From assembly GCA_044239865.1 (NCBI GenBank), contig JBIIAO010000002.1, forward strand, positions 186,001 to 250,000: DNA of 64,000 bases, written 5' to 3'. This document shows, piece after piece, positions 48,401 through 56,992 of the stretch (positions within the stretch are counted from its first letter, which is position 1; the number at the start of each line of letters is the position of its first letter). Source of the stretch: CAIZGX01 sp044239865 (GTDB lineage: Bacteria; Bacteroidota; Bacteroidia; Flavobacteriales_D; Sanyastnellaceae). A model generated the notes under the pieces. The model was not told where the DNA came from. It did no database searches and worked only from the letters and a program-made list of their open reading frames with translations. A program made the position numbers and the translations under genes.

Positions 48401-49930
48401 ATGAAATCTTTTAAGCTAGCATCCTTCTTAGCATTTCGCATGCTTCGAGCACGCGATAACGGACGTATTTCGAAACCTATTGTTCGCATTGCTATGTGGG
48501 GAGTGGCTATAGGAATTGCGCTTATGATACTGGCATTAGCTGTTGTGAAAGGATTTCAATCGGAGGTCCGTCAAAAAGTAATTGGATTCGGTGGACATTT
48601 TCAAATCGTTTCCAATGGAGATAACGCAGCGCAAGAATCGGTGCCGTTGCTTTACGACAAAAATTTAATTGGGGATCTCACGAAAATTCCTGGCATAAAA
48701 AACGTCAGTGTCTATGCGCAAAAACCCGCCATTGTAGAATCTAAAACCGGACTGTCAGGCGTTATTGCGAAAGGAATTGAAGAACAATACGACACCACCT
48801 TTCTACACAGCGTGCTAACGCAAGGAAGAGTGATGCAGCTGCGCTACACAGCCGACACACTGCCTGTTGCTGAAATAGTTTTATCGGAACACATTGCAAA
48901 TCGTCTTTCACTTCAGCTCGGGCAAAAGTTGAGTTTGTATATCGTGAACACAGAAGACGATATTCAGCAACAAAATTTCACATTGGTTGGAACCTACAAA
49001 ACGGAATTAGAAGAGTACGATGAAAAATTCATTTTTGTTCATCTCGCTTATTTGCAACAGTTCGGCGGGTGGGGTCTTCAAGGACAAATAGCCGTAGACA
49101 CGGCAAGCGTTCCATTACTCACTTTTATTTCTCCCGTTGGCTTTGGGAACAACGGAGAATTTGAACAGCATTGGCTAGACGGCACGCCAGCGAAAGAGCC
49201 GTTTTGGTATTCAAGTTTTATAGACACCACGTTCGGGTTAATTACAACGGCACCTTTTCAAATACCAGACACCACTTACGTTCATTTAACCTTTCCTCCT
49301 CACGGAGAAAATGAATACGTCACTCCCAGATGGACTTATTCGAATTTACGCGGCAGTGAAGTCAATTACATTGGTGGATATGAAGTTCAAGTTGAAAATT
49401 TCGAAGCGCTAGAGCGTGTGCGTGATCCTTTGTGGGAAGCTGTACCCTACGATTTGTTCGTGATTCCACTCACCGATCGCAATCCGGAAATCTTTGCTTG
49501 GTTGGAAATGCTCGATGTGAACGTGGTTATTATTGTTGTACTCATGGTTGTACTTTCTATTGTAAACATGACCTCGGCGTTACTCATTCTTATTTTGGAA
49601 AGACAATCGTTTATTGGAACATTAAAATCCATGGGGTTACCGAATCCGATTTTGCTTCGTGTGTTCTTATGGCACGCAGCTCACATCATCGGAAAGGGAG
49701 TTCTCATTGGAAATATTTTAGGTGTTGGACTTGCGCTATTTCAGAAGTACACAGGGGTGTTTAAGTTAGACCCAACAAATTATTATGTGTCTGAAATTCC
49801 TATACTCATGAATCCCATGGAAATAATTGTTCTCAATGCGATCACGCTCTGCGTTTGTGTATTGGCCATGATTCTTCCATCGCTATACGTTTCAACTTTT
49901 CGGCCAGCGGAGTCGATCAGAAAAAATTAA
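48401..49930 (+). CDS. FtsX-family ABC transporter permease with an enlarged periplasmic domain
   Basis: The 509-residue protein has the MacB/LolC layout: an N-terminal transmembrane helix (IAMWGVAIGIALMILALAVV, about 29-48), a periplasmic domain, then three C-terminal helices (VVIIVVLMVVLSIVNMTSAL, one near HIIGKGVLIGNILGVGLALF and one near NAITLCVCVLAMILPSLYVS) with ERQSFIGTLKSMG between the first two. The periplasmic part is about 100 residues longer than in the relative at 32883, from a Trp/Tyr/Pro-rich insertion between about residues 245 and 345. No ATPase gene is adjacent. Confidence 0.87.
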   Translation: MKSFKLASFLAFRMLRARDNGRISKPIVRIAMWGVAIGIALMILALAVVKGFQSEVRQKVIGFGGHFQIVSNGDNAAQESVPLLYDKNLIGDLTKIPGIKNVSVYAQKPAIVESKTGLSGVIAKGIEEQYDTTFLHSVLTQGRVMQLRYTADTLPVAEIVLSEHIANRLSLQLGQKLSLYIVNTEDDIQQQNFTLVGTYKTELEEYDEKFIFVHLAYLQQFGGWGLQGQIAVDTASVPLLTFISPVGFGNNGEFEQHWLDGTPAKEPFWYSSFIDTTFGLITTAPFQIPDTTYVHLTFPPHGENEYVTPRWTYSNLRGSEVNYIGGYEVQVENFEALERVRDPLWEAVPYDLFVIPLTDRNPEIFAWLEMLDVNVVIIVVLMVVLSIVNMTSALLILILERQSFIGTLKSMGLPNPILLRVFLWHAAHIIGKGVLIGNILGVGLALFQKYTGVFKLDPTNYYVSEIPILMNPMEIIVLNAITLCVCVLAMILPSLYVSTFRPAESIRKN

Positions 49931-49942
49931 ATCACGTAACCT

Positions 49943-49950
49943 TACCTTCG
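49943..49950 (+). promoter_or_regulatory. -7 element of the cysteine synthase family gene
   Basis: TACCTTCG, then CATT, then ATG 49955. One mismatch to TAnnTTTG and the four-base gap. Confidence 0.45.
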
Positions 49951-49954
49951 CATT

Positions 49955-50932
49955 ATGAAGTATCACGAAAATATTCTTGGAACCATTGGCAACACGCCTA
50001 TGGTGAAATTAAACACCATTGTAAAAGACATTCCAGCGCTAATCTTGGCGAAAGTTGAAACTTTCAATCCAGGGAACTCAATCAAAGACCGCATGGCGTT
50101 GAAAATGATTGAAGATGCGGAAAAAGATGGAAGATTAAAACCAGGCGGAACCATTATTGAAGGTACTTCAGGAAACACCGGAATGGGATTGGCCATTGCG
50201 GCCATTATGAAAGGATACAAGTGTATTTTTACAAGTACCGATAAGCAGAGTAAAGAAAAGTTCGATGCACTTCGTGCACTGGGCGCAGAGGTTATTGTTT
50301 GTCCGACCGATGTAGATCCGGAAGACCCACGTTCATATTACAGCGTATCTTCTCGTCTTGAAAAAGAAACGCCAAATTCGTGGAAGCCAAATCAGTATGA
50401 CAATCCAAGTAACGCGCAGGCGCATTACGAATCAACCGGACCTGAAATTTGGGACCAGACAGAAGGAAAGATTACACACTTGGTTGTTGGAGTTGGAACG
50501 GGTGGAACCATTTCTGGAACTGCGCGTTTCTTGAAAGAAAAAAATCCGAATATTCAAGTACTTGGAATTGATACGTACGGTTCAATATTCAAACAATACA
50601 AAGAAACCGGAAGCTACAGCAAGGATGAAATTTACACCTATGTAACCGAAGGAATTGGTGAAGATTTCCTTCCGGAAAATGTCGACTTCAATTTAATTGA
50701 TCACTTCGAAAAAGTAACCGACAAAGACGCTGCAATCTTCACACGCAAAATTGCAAAGGAGGAAGGAATCTTTGCTGGAAACAGCGCCGGTTCTGCCATG
50801 GCTGGTGTTATTCAAATGAAAGATAGATTCAAAGAAGGCGACATTGTTGTAGTCATTTTCCACGACCACGGTACGCGCTACTTAGGAAAGATGTTCAACG
50901 ACGATTGGATGAAATCTAAGGGGTGGTTATAA
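49955..50932 (+). CDS. PLP-dependent cysteine synthase / cystathionine beta-synthase family enzyme
   Basis: The 325-residue fold-type II PLP enzyme starts ENILGTIGNTPMVKLNTI. The Schiff-base lysine is in PGNSIKDRMALKMI (Lys near residue 44), followed by EGTSGNTGMGLAIAA, and the phosphate loop GVGTGGTISGTARFLKE near residue 180. DGGPGL-type C-terminal CBS domains are absent. It could be an O-acetylserine sulfhydrylase or a CBS-domain-lacking cystathionine beta-synthase; the sequence alone does not settle which. It ends ten bases before the convergent rocD. Confidence 0.92.
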   Translation: MKYHENILGTIGNTPMVKLNTIVKDIPALILAKVETFNPGNSIKDRMALKMIEDAEKDGRLKPGGTIIEGTSGNTGMGLAIAAIMKGYKCIFTSTDKQSKEKFDALRALGAEVIVCPTDVDPEDPRSYYSVSSRLEKETPNSWKPNQYDNPSNAQAHYESTGPEIWDQTEGKITHLVVGVGTGGTISGTARFLKEKNPNIQVLGIDTYGSIFKQYKETGSYSKDEIYTYVTEGIGEDFLPENVDFNLIDHFEKVTDKDAAIFTRKIAKEEGIFAGNSAGSAMAGVIQMKDRFKEGDIVVVIFHDHGTRYLGKMFNDDWMKSKGWL

Positions 50933-50942
50933 ACCCTTCGAC

Positions 50943-52184
50943 TTACTTCTTCGCGTGAGCTTTAATGACGTTTGAAATTATTTCAACGCATTGCATAATC
51001 TCAGCTTCAGTGATACACAATGGTGGAGCGAAACGAATAATATTTCCGTGAGTAGGCTTTGCAAGTAATCCGTTTTTCGCGAGGTCTACGCAGATGTTCC
51101 AAGCCGCGTGGCTTTCTTCGTGATCGTCAATCACAACTGCATTCAACAATCCTTTTCCACGAACAAGCGTAACCAACGAAACTTCACTCTGAAGTTTTCT
51201 CATTTCGCTTCTGAATAATTCTCCTAAGCGCTCTGAATTTTCTGCCATTTTCTCGTCGCGAAGAACCTCCAAAGCAGCCGTTGCAACAGCACAAGCCAAC
51301 GGATTTCCGCCGTATGTGCTACCGTGTTCACCTGGCTTAATCGTAAGCATAATTTCATTGCTTGAAAGAACCGCACTAACGGGAAGAACTCCTCCTGAAA
51401 GGGCCTTACCTAAAACCAAAATATCTGGTTTCACATTTTCGTGATCACATGCCAACATTTTTCCGGTACGCGCCAATCCAGTTTGAACTTCATCGGCAAT
51501 CATCAACACATTGTACTTCGTGCACAACGCACGGACACCTGCCAAATACCCTTCATGCGGAACAACCACACCTGCTTCCCCTTGAATAGGTTCGAACATA
51601 AATCCAGCGATGTTCGAATCGCTCGATAAACAAGTTTCTAATGCATTCAAGTCATTGTAAGGAATAGAAAGGAAGCCGGGCATATACGGACCGAATCCTG
51701 CATAACTACTCGGGTCTTGAGAAGTCGAAATTGCAGCCAGTGTTCTTCCCCAAAAATTCCCTTCAACAAAAACTATTTTCGCTTGATTATCTGCAATGCC
51801 TTTCACTTTATATCCCCACTTGCGGGCCAACTTCACAGCAGTCTCTCCGCCTTCAACACCCGTGTTCATCGGAAGAACTTTCTCATAACCGAAGTATTCG
51901 GTGATGAACTTTTCATACGTCCCCAATTCACTGTTATAAAACGCACGAGAAGTGAGTGTCACTTTCTCGGCTTGATCTTTCAACGCTTGAATAATTTTCG
52001 GATGACAATGCCCTTGATTCACTGCAGAATAGGCCGAAAGAAAATCGAAATACTCCTTCCCTTCCAAATCCCAAACCCTAACGCCTTTGCCCTTCGCAAT
52101 AACAACCGGAATCGGATGGTAGTTATGAGCTCCGTAATTGTCTTCCAATTCCATGGCTTTGGCCGAGTTCAAGCTTGCATTCAT
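50943..52184 (-). CDS. rocD: Ornithine aminotransferase
   Basis: RocD transfers the delta-amino group of ornithine to 2-oxoglutarate. The 413-residue class III aminotransferase has YGAHNYHPIPVVIAKGKGVR, GHCHPKIIQAL, MNTGVEGGETAVKLARKWGY, DEVQTGLARTGKML and the PLP lysine in LVLGKALSGGVLPVSAV. The EGGETA and the YHPIPVV start are typical of ornithine rather than acetylornithine aminotransferase. A -7-like TAAATTCG (complement of 52201-52208) lies 17 bases upstream. Confidence 0.95.
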   Translation of the reverse strand: MNASLNSAKAMELEDNYGAHNYHPIPVVIAKGKGVRVWDLEGKEYFDFLSAYSAVNQGHCHPKIIQALKDQAEKVTLTSRAFYNSELGTYEKFITEYFGYEKVLPMNTGVEGGETAVKLARKWGYKVKGIADNQAKIVFVEGNFWGRTLAAISTSQDPSSYAGFGPYMPGFLSIPYNDLNALETCLSSDSNIAGFMFEPIQGEAGVVVPHEGYLAGVRALCTKYNVLMIADEVQTGLARTGKMLACDHENVKPDILVLGKALSGGVLPVSAVLSSNEIMLTIKPGEHGSTYGGNPLACAVATAALEVLRDEKMAENSERLGELFRSEMRKLQSEVSLVTLVRGKGLLNAVVIDDHEESHAAWNICVDLAKNGLLAKPTHGNIIRFAPPLCITEAEIMQCVEIISNVIKAHAKK

Positions 52185-52222
52185 TTGAAATAATTTTCAG
52201 CGAATTTAGACAGGGAATGTTG

Positions 52223-52230
52223 TATTTTTG
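52223..52230 (+). promoter_or_regulatory. -7 element of ndk
   Basis: TATTTTTG, a perfect TAnnTTTG, 18 bases before the ATG at 52249. No TTG at -33. Confidence 0.5.
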
Positions 52231-52248
52231 CATTCCAAAATATTAATT

Positions 52249-52668
52249 ATGTCAGGATATCGCACATTTACGATGATTAAGCCAGATGCAACTGCTGCTG
52301 GTAACACAGGAAAAATCATTGACAAAATCATTGAGTCAGGATTCACGATCCGTGCAATGAAATTAACACAACTTACCCTAGAAGATGCTTCTCGTTTTTA
52401 CGAGGTTCACAAAGAGCGTTCGTTCTACGGAGAATTAGTAGAATACATGACTAGCGGACCAATCGTGGCTGCTATTCTTGAAAAAGATAACGCAGTTGAA
52501 AGCTTCAGAACACTTATTGGTGCTACTGACCCGACAAAAGCAGACGAAGGAACGATCCGTCGCATGTTTGCAACGAGTATTGCTGCTAACGCCGTTCACG
52601 GTTCAGACAGCGACGAGAATGCAGCTAACGAAGGTGCATTTTTCTTCTCAACGCGCGAGCAAGTTTAA
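52249..52668 (+). CDS. ndk: Nucleoside diphosphate kinase
   Basis: Ndk balances NTP pools by phosphotransfer through a histidine. The start is ATG 52249 (MSGYRTFTMIKPDATAAGN), giving 139 residues. The active-site His is in NAVHGSDSDENAANE, and the family blocks GNTGKIIDKIIESGF and TDPTKADEGTIRRMFA are in place. Followed by a strong terminator that also carries the icd promoter box. Confidence 0.97.
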   Translation: MSGYRTFTMIKPDATAAGNTGKIIDKIIESGFTIRAMKLTQLTLEDASRFYEVHKERSFYGELVEYMTSGPIVAAILEKDNAVESFRTLIGATDPTKADEGTIRRMFATSIAANAVHGSDSDENAANEGAFFFSTREQV

Positions 52669-52693
52669 GTTTTTAAATAAAAACTGAAAAAAC

Positions 52694-52734
52694 ATCGGGA
52701 GCTCGCTTTAATTAGCAGCTCCCGATTTATTTTT
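52694..52734 (+). terminator. Terminator after ndk, overlapping the icd promoter
   Basis: A perfect 10 bp stem (ATCGGGAGCT with AGCTCCCGAT, loop 13) is followed by TTATTTTT. The T tract is also part of the -7 element of icd. Confidence 0.85.
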
Positions 52735-52735
52735 G
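52728..52735 (+). promoter_or_regulatory. -7 element of icd inside the ndk terminator tract
   Basis: TATTTTTG, a perfect TAnnTTTG, made of the terminator T tract plus one G. ATG of icd follows after 19 bases. Confidence 0.5.
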
Positions 52736-52754
52736 TACCCTAATCAATCAAGAC

Positions 52755-53984
52755 ATGAATAAAATAAAAGTAGCCAATCCCATTGTTGAAATGGATGGCG
52801 ATGAAATGACTCGCATCATTTGGAAATACATCAAAGACAAATTAATTCTTCCATACGTAGAACTTGATATTAAATATTTCGATTTAGGAATGGAAAATCG
52901 TGATGCTACGGAAGACCGCGTGACTGTTGAGTCGGCGGAAGCTACATTGAAATACAACGTGGCCGTAAAGTGTGCAACAATTACTCCTGATGAAGCGCGT
53001 GTTCAAGAATTTGGATTGAAGAAAATGTGGAAGTCACCAAACGGAACCATCCGTAACATCATAGGTGGAACTGTATTCCGTGAGCCAATCATTTGCAACA
53101 ACATTCCTAAGTTGGTTCCCGGTTGGACGAAGCCGATTAACATTGGTCGTCATGCCTTCGGAGACCAATACCGTGCAACAGATACTGTTATCAAAGGGAA
53201 AGGGAAATTAACCATGACCTACACCCCAGAAGATGGTGGTGAAACAAAGTCTTGGGAAGTCTTTAACTTCGATGGCGACGGCGTTGCTATGGCTATGTAC
53301 AACACAGACGAAAGCATCTATGGTTTCGCTCGCAGTTGCTTCAACCAAGCCATTATGCGCAATTGGAATTTATACTTCTCTTCGAAGAATACTATTTTGA
53401 AACATTACGACGGACGCTTCAAAGACATCTTTGAAGAAGTTTATCAGAATGAATTCAAATCGAAATTCGCAGATTTGGGTATCACCTATGAGCACCGTTT
53501 AATTGATGATATGGTTGCATTCTGCTTGAAGAGCGACGGTGGATTTGTTTGGGCTTGTAAGAACTACGACGGCGATGTTCAAAGCGATATTGTAGCACAA
53601 GGATTCGGTTCTTTGGGACTTATGACTTCGGCCTTAATCACTCCAGATGGAATGACCATGGAAGCGGAAGCAGCTCACGGAACAGTGACTCGTCACTACC
53701 GTCAGCACCAACAAGGAAAGAAAACTTCTACCAATCCGATAGCTTCTATTTTCGCATGGACCCAAGGACTTGCTTTCCGTGGAAAACTGGACAACAACCA
53801 AGAATTAATCACATTTGCACAGACACTAGAAACAGTTTGTGTTGATTTGGTTCAAGGTGGAAAAATGACAAAGGATCTTGCGGTTTGTATTCACGGAAGT
53901 GAAACTCGTGAGGAGCACTATTTAACTACTGAAGATTTCTTGGATGCTATTGATCAAGAATTGAAAAGCAGATTGTCAAACTAA
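52755..53984 (+). CDS. icd: NADP-dependent isocitrate dehydrogenase
   Basis: Icd oxidises isocitrate to 2-oxoglutarate in the TCA cycle. The 409-residue protein is of the eukaryotic-like homodimeric class: VEMDGDEMTRIIWKYIKDKL, ATITPDEARVQEFGLKKMW, SPNGTIRNIIGGTVFREPII (20 residues), RHAFGDQYRATD, DDMVAFCLKSDGGFVWACKN and AAHGTVTRHYRQHQQGKKTS. Metal-binding Asp residues in YDGDVQSDIVAQGFGSLG are present. Complete length. A terminator follows the stop. Confidence 0.97.
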   Translation: MNKIKVANPIVEMDGDEMTRIIWKYIKDKLILPYVELDIKYFDLGMENRDATEDRVTVESAEATLKYNVAVKCATITPDEARVQEFGLKKMWKSPNGTIRNIIGGTVFREPIICNNIPKLVPGWTKPINIGRHAFGDQYRATDTVIKGKGKLTMTYTPEDGGETKSWEVFNFDGDGVAMAMYNTDESIYGFARSCFNQAIMRNWNLYFSSKNTILKHYDGRFKDIFEEVYQNEFKSKFADLGITYEHRLIDDMVAFCLKSDGGFVWACKNYDGDVQSDIVAQGFGSLGLMTSALITPDGMTMEAEAAHGTVTRHYRQHQQGKKTSTNPIASIFAWTQGLAFRGKLDNNQELITFAQTLETVCVDLVQGGKMTKDLAVCIHGSETREEHYLTTEDFLDAIDQELKSRLSN

Positions 53985-54011
53985 TTTGTTTCGAAATATC
54001 TATATGAAAAG

Positions 54012-54034
54012 ACTCGCTGAAGCGAGTTTTTTTT
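54012..54034 (+). terminator. Terminator after icd
   Basis: A 6 bp stem (ACTCGC with GCGAGT) and TGAA loop followed by eight T residues. It ends at the stop codon of the convergent lipoprotein gene. Confidence 0.85.
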
Positions 54035-54533
54035 ATGGTTTCAAATAAACCGGAGAATACAAGGTATTCGAGAAATTCAAATCTCTATCGCAAATGCGCA
54101 CCGAAAATCTGCAGGTGTCAAATCCGCTATTTAAATAATAACCGGGGTACATCTGAACGGTAATAGTGCCTTTTTGTGTTTTATTCTGACCAGGCGGTGT
54201 TGCCCAGGGCACGCGATAATAAAAAGGAACTGCGTTCGGATTTAAACAAGGTTCTTCGCTTATTTGCATCCATGCTCCATTGCGCAACTCCTCATACACA
54301 CAAAACAAATTGTATCGCGTATCGCATGCTCCGAAAACACCTGCAGTATCCGACTGACCGAGACCTACATTTCCATCGCCGTCAATAAAATCAACTTGTA
54401 AAAATGCGCTATCACTGCTCACCGTCATTCGCACAGCCTCAACAGTCGGCTCATCTGGATAAGTCTCAACCTTCAAGCAACTTGTTACAAGTAGTGCTAG
54501 GAAAATAAAAAGGGGTGTCCCAATCTTTCGCAT
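54033..54533 (-). CDS. Lipoprotein of unknown function
   Basis: The 166-residue protein has a lipoprotein signal (lipobox VTSC, Cys near residue 19). After it comes a beta-rich domain of the kind common in Bacteroidota surface lipoproteins: VRMTVSSDSAFLQVDFIDGD, GNVGLGQSD (a DGDGNVGL calcium-loop-like stretch), then FSVRICDRDLNFSNTLYSP. Several Cys could pair. No family name is recognised beyond this pattern. A -7-like TATCTTTA lies immediately upstream, overlapping with the divergent LuxE-like gene's promoter region. Confidence 0.75.
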   Translation of the reverse strand: MRKIGTPLFIFLALLVTSCLKVETYPDEPTVEAVRMTVSSDSAFLQVDFIDGDGNVGLGQSDTAGVFGACDTRYNLFCVYEELRNGAWMQISEEPCLNPNAVPFYYRVPWATPPGQNKTQKGTITVQMYPGYYLNSGFDTCRFSVRICDRDLNFSNTLYSPVYLKP

Positions 54534-54568
54534 CTTTGTAAAGATATAGAACGAAAGGCATTTCAGCG

Positions 54569-55543
54569 ATGAACAAAATAGATTTTACACAAACAACTTC
54601 CGAAAATTTCAACAGGCATTCCCTTGCGACTTTTGAGAAGCAATTTGGTGAATCTTCGATTTACAAAGCGTATTGCAAGGCTTTTGGAAAGGATTTAAAT
54701 ACAATTTCATCGTGGGAGGAAATTCCATTTTTACCCATTTCATTTTTCAAAACCCATCGCGTTTGTCAAGACCAACCTATTGTCCACACCTTCGAAAGCA
54801 GTGGCACAGGCGGAAATAGGAGTCAGCACTTAGTAAATGACCTATCGCTTTACGAGCAATCATTCTTACCCACCTTTAAAATATATTTGGAAGTTCCTCT
54901 CGAAGAGGTGAGCATTTTAGCGCTTCTTCCTTCGTATTTAGAACGAAACAATTCCTCGTTGGTATATATGGTGAATGCCCTGTTACCAAAAGCTCACAGC
55001 ACTTCCGGATTTTTCCTGAACGATTTTACAGCATTAAAAAATCAGCTCGTCGAAAATGAAAAAAATAAAATAAAAACACTCTTAATCGGTGTCTCTTTCG
55101 CACTTCTCGATTTTTCAGAACAATTTCCATTGCTTCTAAAACACACCACAATTATGGAAACAGGTGGCATGAAAGGTCGCCGGGAAGAACTTACACGAAT
55201 AGAACTTCATGCCGTTTTATGCAAGGCCTTTCAGCTAACAGAAATTCACAGTGAATATGGTATGACTGAACTTTTTTCTCAGGCCTATTCGAAGGGAAGT
55301 GGAATTTTTGAGTGCCCACCTTGGATGAAAGTGGTGTGTCGCGATCTTCAAGACCCCTTGTCTTTGCTCCCTGCTGGAAAACGCGGCGCGCTTAACATTG
55401 TTGACTTAGCCAATCAGAATTCCTGTTCCTTCATTGCAACTGAAGATGTGGGCATTGTGCACGAAAACGGAACGTTCGAAATCCTCGGAAGAATGAATCA
55501 TGCCGAGATTCGAGGATGTAATTTACTTTTTTCAGAATCCTAG
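54569..55543 (+). CDS. LuxE/PaaK-like acyl-protein synthetase family protein, orphan
   Basis: The 324-residue protein resembles the LuxE acyl-protein synthetase family of adenylate-forming enzymes. It has IPFLPISFFKTHRV, the P-loop-like FESSGTGGNRSQHL (about 76-90), the LALLPSYLERNNSSLVYM-type block (here ILALLPSYLERNNSSLV), METGGMKGRREELTR, and EIHSEYGMTELFSQAY. LuxE activates fatty acids as acyl-AMP and acyl-enzyme; here no luxC, luxD or luciferase genes are near, so the natural role is likely in lipid or natural-product acyl transfer. Substrate unknown. It is monocistronic. Confidence 0.82.
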   Translation: MNKIDFTQTTSENFNRHSLATFEKQFGESSIYKAYCKAFGKDLNTISSWEEIPFLPISFFKTHRVCQDQPIVHTFESSGTGGNRSQHLVNDLSLYEQSFLPTFKIYLEVPLEEVSILALLPSYLERNNSSLVYMVNALLPKAHSTSGFFLNDFTALKNQLVENEKNKIKTLLIGVSFALLDFSEQFPLLLKHTTIMETGGMKGRREELTRIELHAVLCKAFQLTEIHSEYGMTELFSQAYSKGSGIFECPPWMKVVCRDLQDPLSLLPAGKRGALNIVDLANQNSCSFIATEDVGIVHENGTFEILGRMNHAEIRGCNLLFSES

Positions 55544-55652
55544 GCAACCATTTAAATTCTTCTTCGTCTTTCATTATGAAGTGTAAAACTTCTTATCCGA
55601 ATTGAAATGTGTTGGGCAGGACAATTTGGTGACATGATTTCCTAAACAAAAT

Positions 55653-55683
55653 AAGCAGGGGGTTCCAAAGGGAACCCCTGCTT
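55653..55683. terminator. Bidirectional terminator between the LuxE-like gene and tyrS
   Basis: A long stem (AAGCAGGGG... with CCCCTGCTT, with TTCC/GGAA near the loop) flanked by A/T-rich runs both sides. It lies after tyrS on the minus strand and after the LuxE-like gene on the plus strand. The rest of 55544-55652 shows no gene. Confidence 0.8.
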
Positions 55684-55686
55684 ATT

Positions 55687-56964
55687 TTATATACATTTCA
55701 ACAGGAAATAATTCTTCTTTCCGCGTTGAAGAATAATCAATTCTCCATGAATCAAATGACTCGCGTCAATTTTCGTTTCAGGTGTTACTTTTTGTTTGTT
55801 TACTGCGATGCTGTTCTCCTGCAACGCTCGTCTGGCTTCGCCTTTAGAAGGAAGGAATCCGGAATTAACTAGAACATCAATGATATCTGCACCTGCCTCT
55901 ATTTCAGTTTTACTCACTGTGCCTTGCGGAACTCCTTCGAAAATATCAAGTAACATTTCTTTTGAAAGAGAATCGAATGTGCTGTCCTTCGAGAATAAAA
56001 TACCGGATGCCTGAATAGCTTGTGAAGTATCTGATCCGCTATGAACACGCGTCGTAATATCTTCGGCCAATGCCTTCTGAAGCGCACGCATGCCGGGGTC
56101 TAGCAGATGTTGCGCTTCCAATCCTTCAATCTCTTCTTTTCCTTTCAACGTAAAAATGCGAATGAAATTCTTCGCGTCCTCATCGCTAGCATTCAACCAA
56201 AACTGATAAAATTTATACGGTGAAGTGCGTGCAGCATCGAGCCACACATTTCCACTTTCGGTCTTTCCGAATTTCGTTCCGTCTGCCTTTTTAATGAGCG
56301 GAGTGGTTAATGCAAATGCGCTTCCTCCGTCAATTCTGCGAATCAATTCTGTTCCTGTCGTAATGTTTCCCCATTGATCTGAACCACCCATTTGCAGGGT
56401 TATTCCGTGGTTCTTCCACAAATAATAAAAGTCGTATCCTTGAATTAACTGATACGTAAATTCAGTAAAACTCATACCCTCGCGGTCTTCTCCGCTGATT
56501 CGGTTTTTCACCGAATCTTTCGCCATCATGTAGTTCACCGTTAAACGTTTTCCAACATCGCGAATAAACTCGAGGAATCCCATTTCCTTGAACCAATCGT
56601 AGTTGTTTACGATTTCAGCGGAACGATCTCCGCAATTGAAATCTAGAAATCGCTCCAGCTGTTTTTGCTGACATTCTTGGTTATAGCGAAGTTCTTCTTC
56701 ACCCAATAAATTTCGCTCTGCCGATTTTCCGCTAGGATCGCCCACCATTCCAGTTGCACCGCCAATAAGGGCTACGGGCTTATGTCCACTTTGTTGAAAA
56801 TGAAGAAGAGTCATAATCTGAACCATGTTCCCCACGCCCAACGAGCTCGCGGTTGGATCGAATCCGATATATGCTTTGCGCATCTGCGCATTCAAGTGCG
56901 CCTCAGTCTCTGGAATGCTGGTGTGTAACATTCCTCTCCATTGCAACTCCTCTACAAAATTCAT
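55687..56964 (-). CDS. tyrS: Tyrosyl-tRNA synthetase
   Basis: TyrRS charges tRNA-Tyr. The 425-residue class I enzyme has KAYIGFDPTASSLGVGNM with the HIGH-equivalent segment, GGATGMVGDPSGKSAER, the tyrosine-binding block YQLIQGYDFYYLWKNHGITLQMGGSDQWGN in two halves, and the KMSKS-type loop KADGTKFGKTESGNVWLD. A C-terminal S4-like domain (FLPSKGEARRALQENSIAVN) is present. Complete. Confidence 0.97.
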   Translation of the reverse strand: MNFVEELQWRGMLHTSIPETEAHLNAQMRKAYIGFDPTASSLGVGNMVQIMTLLHFQQSGHKPVALIGGATGMVGDPSGKSAERNLLGEEELRYNQECQQKQLERFLDFNCGDRSAEIVNNYDWFKEMGFLEFIRDVGKRLTVNYMMAKDSVKNRISGEDREGMSFTEFTYQLIQGYDFYYLWKNHGITLQMGGSDQWGNITTGTELIRRIDGGSAFALTTPLIKKADGTKFGKTESGNVWLDAARTSPYKFYQFWLNASDEDAKNFIRIFTLKGKEEIEGLEAQHLLDPGMRALQKALAEDITTRVHSGSDTSQAIQASGILFSKDSTFDSLSKEMLLDIFEGVPQGTVSKTEIEAGADIIDVLVNSGFLPSKGEARRALQENSIAVNKQKVTPETKIDASHLIHGELIILQRGKKNYFLLKCI

Positions 56965-56992
56965 CTTTTATTTTTTTACGAAAATACAACCA

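Noticed and set aside
54569..55543. Bioluminescence locus
   Set aside because: Only a LuxE-like gene is present; no luxA, luxB, luxC or luxD genes in the window.
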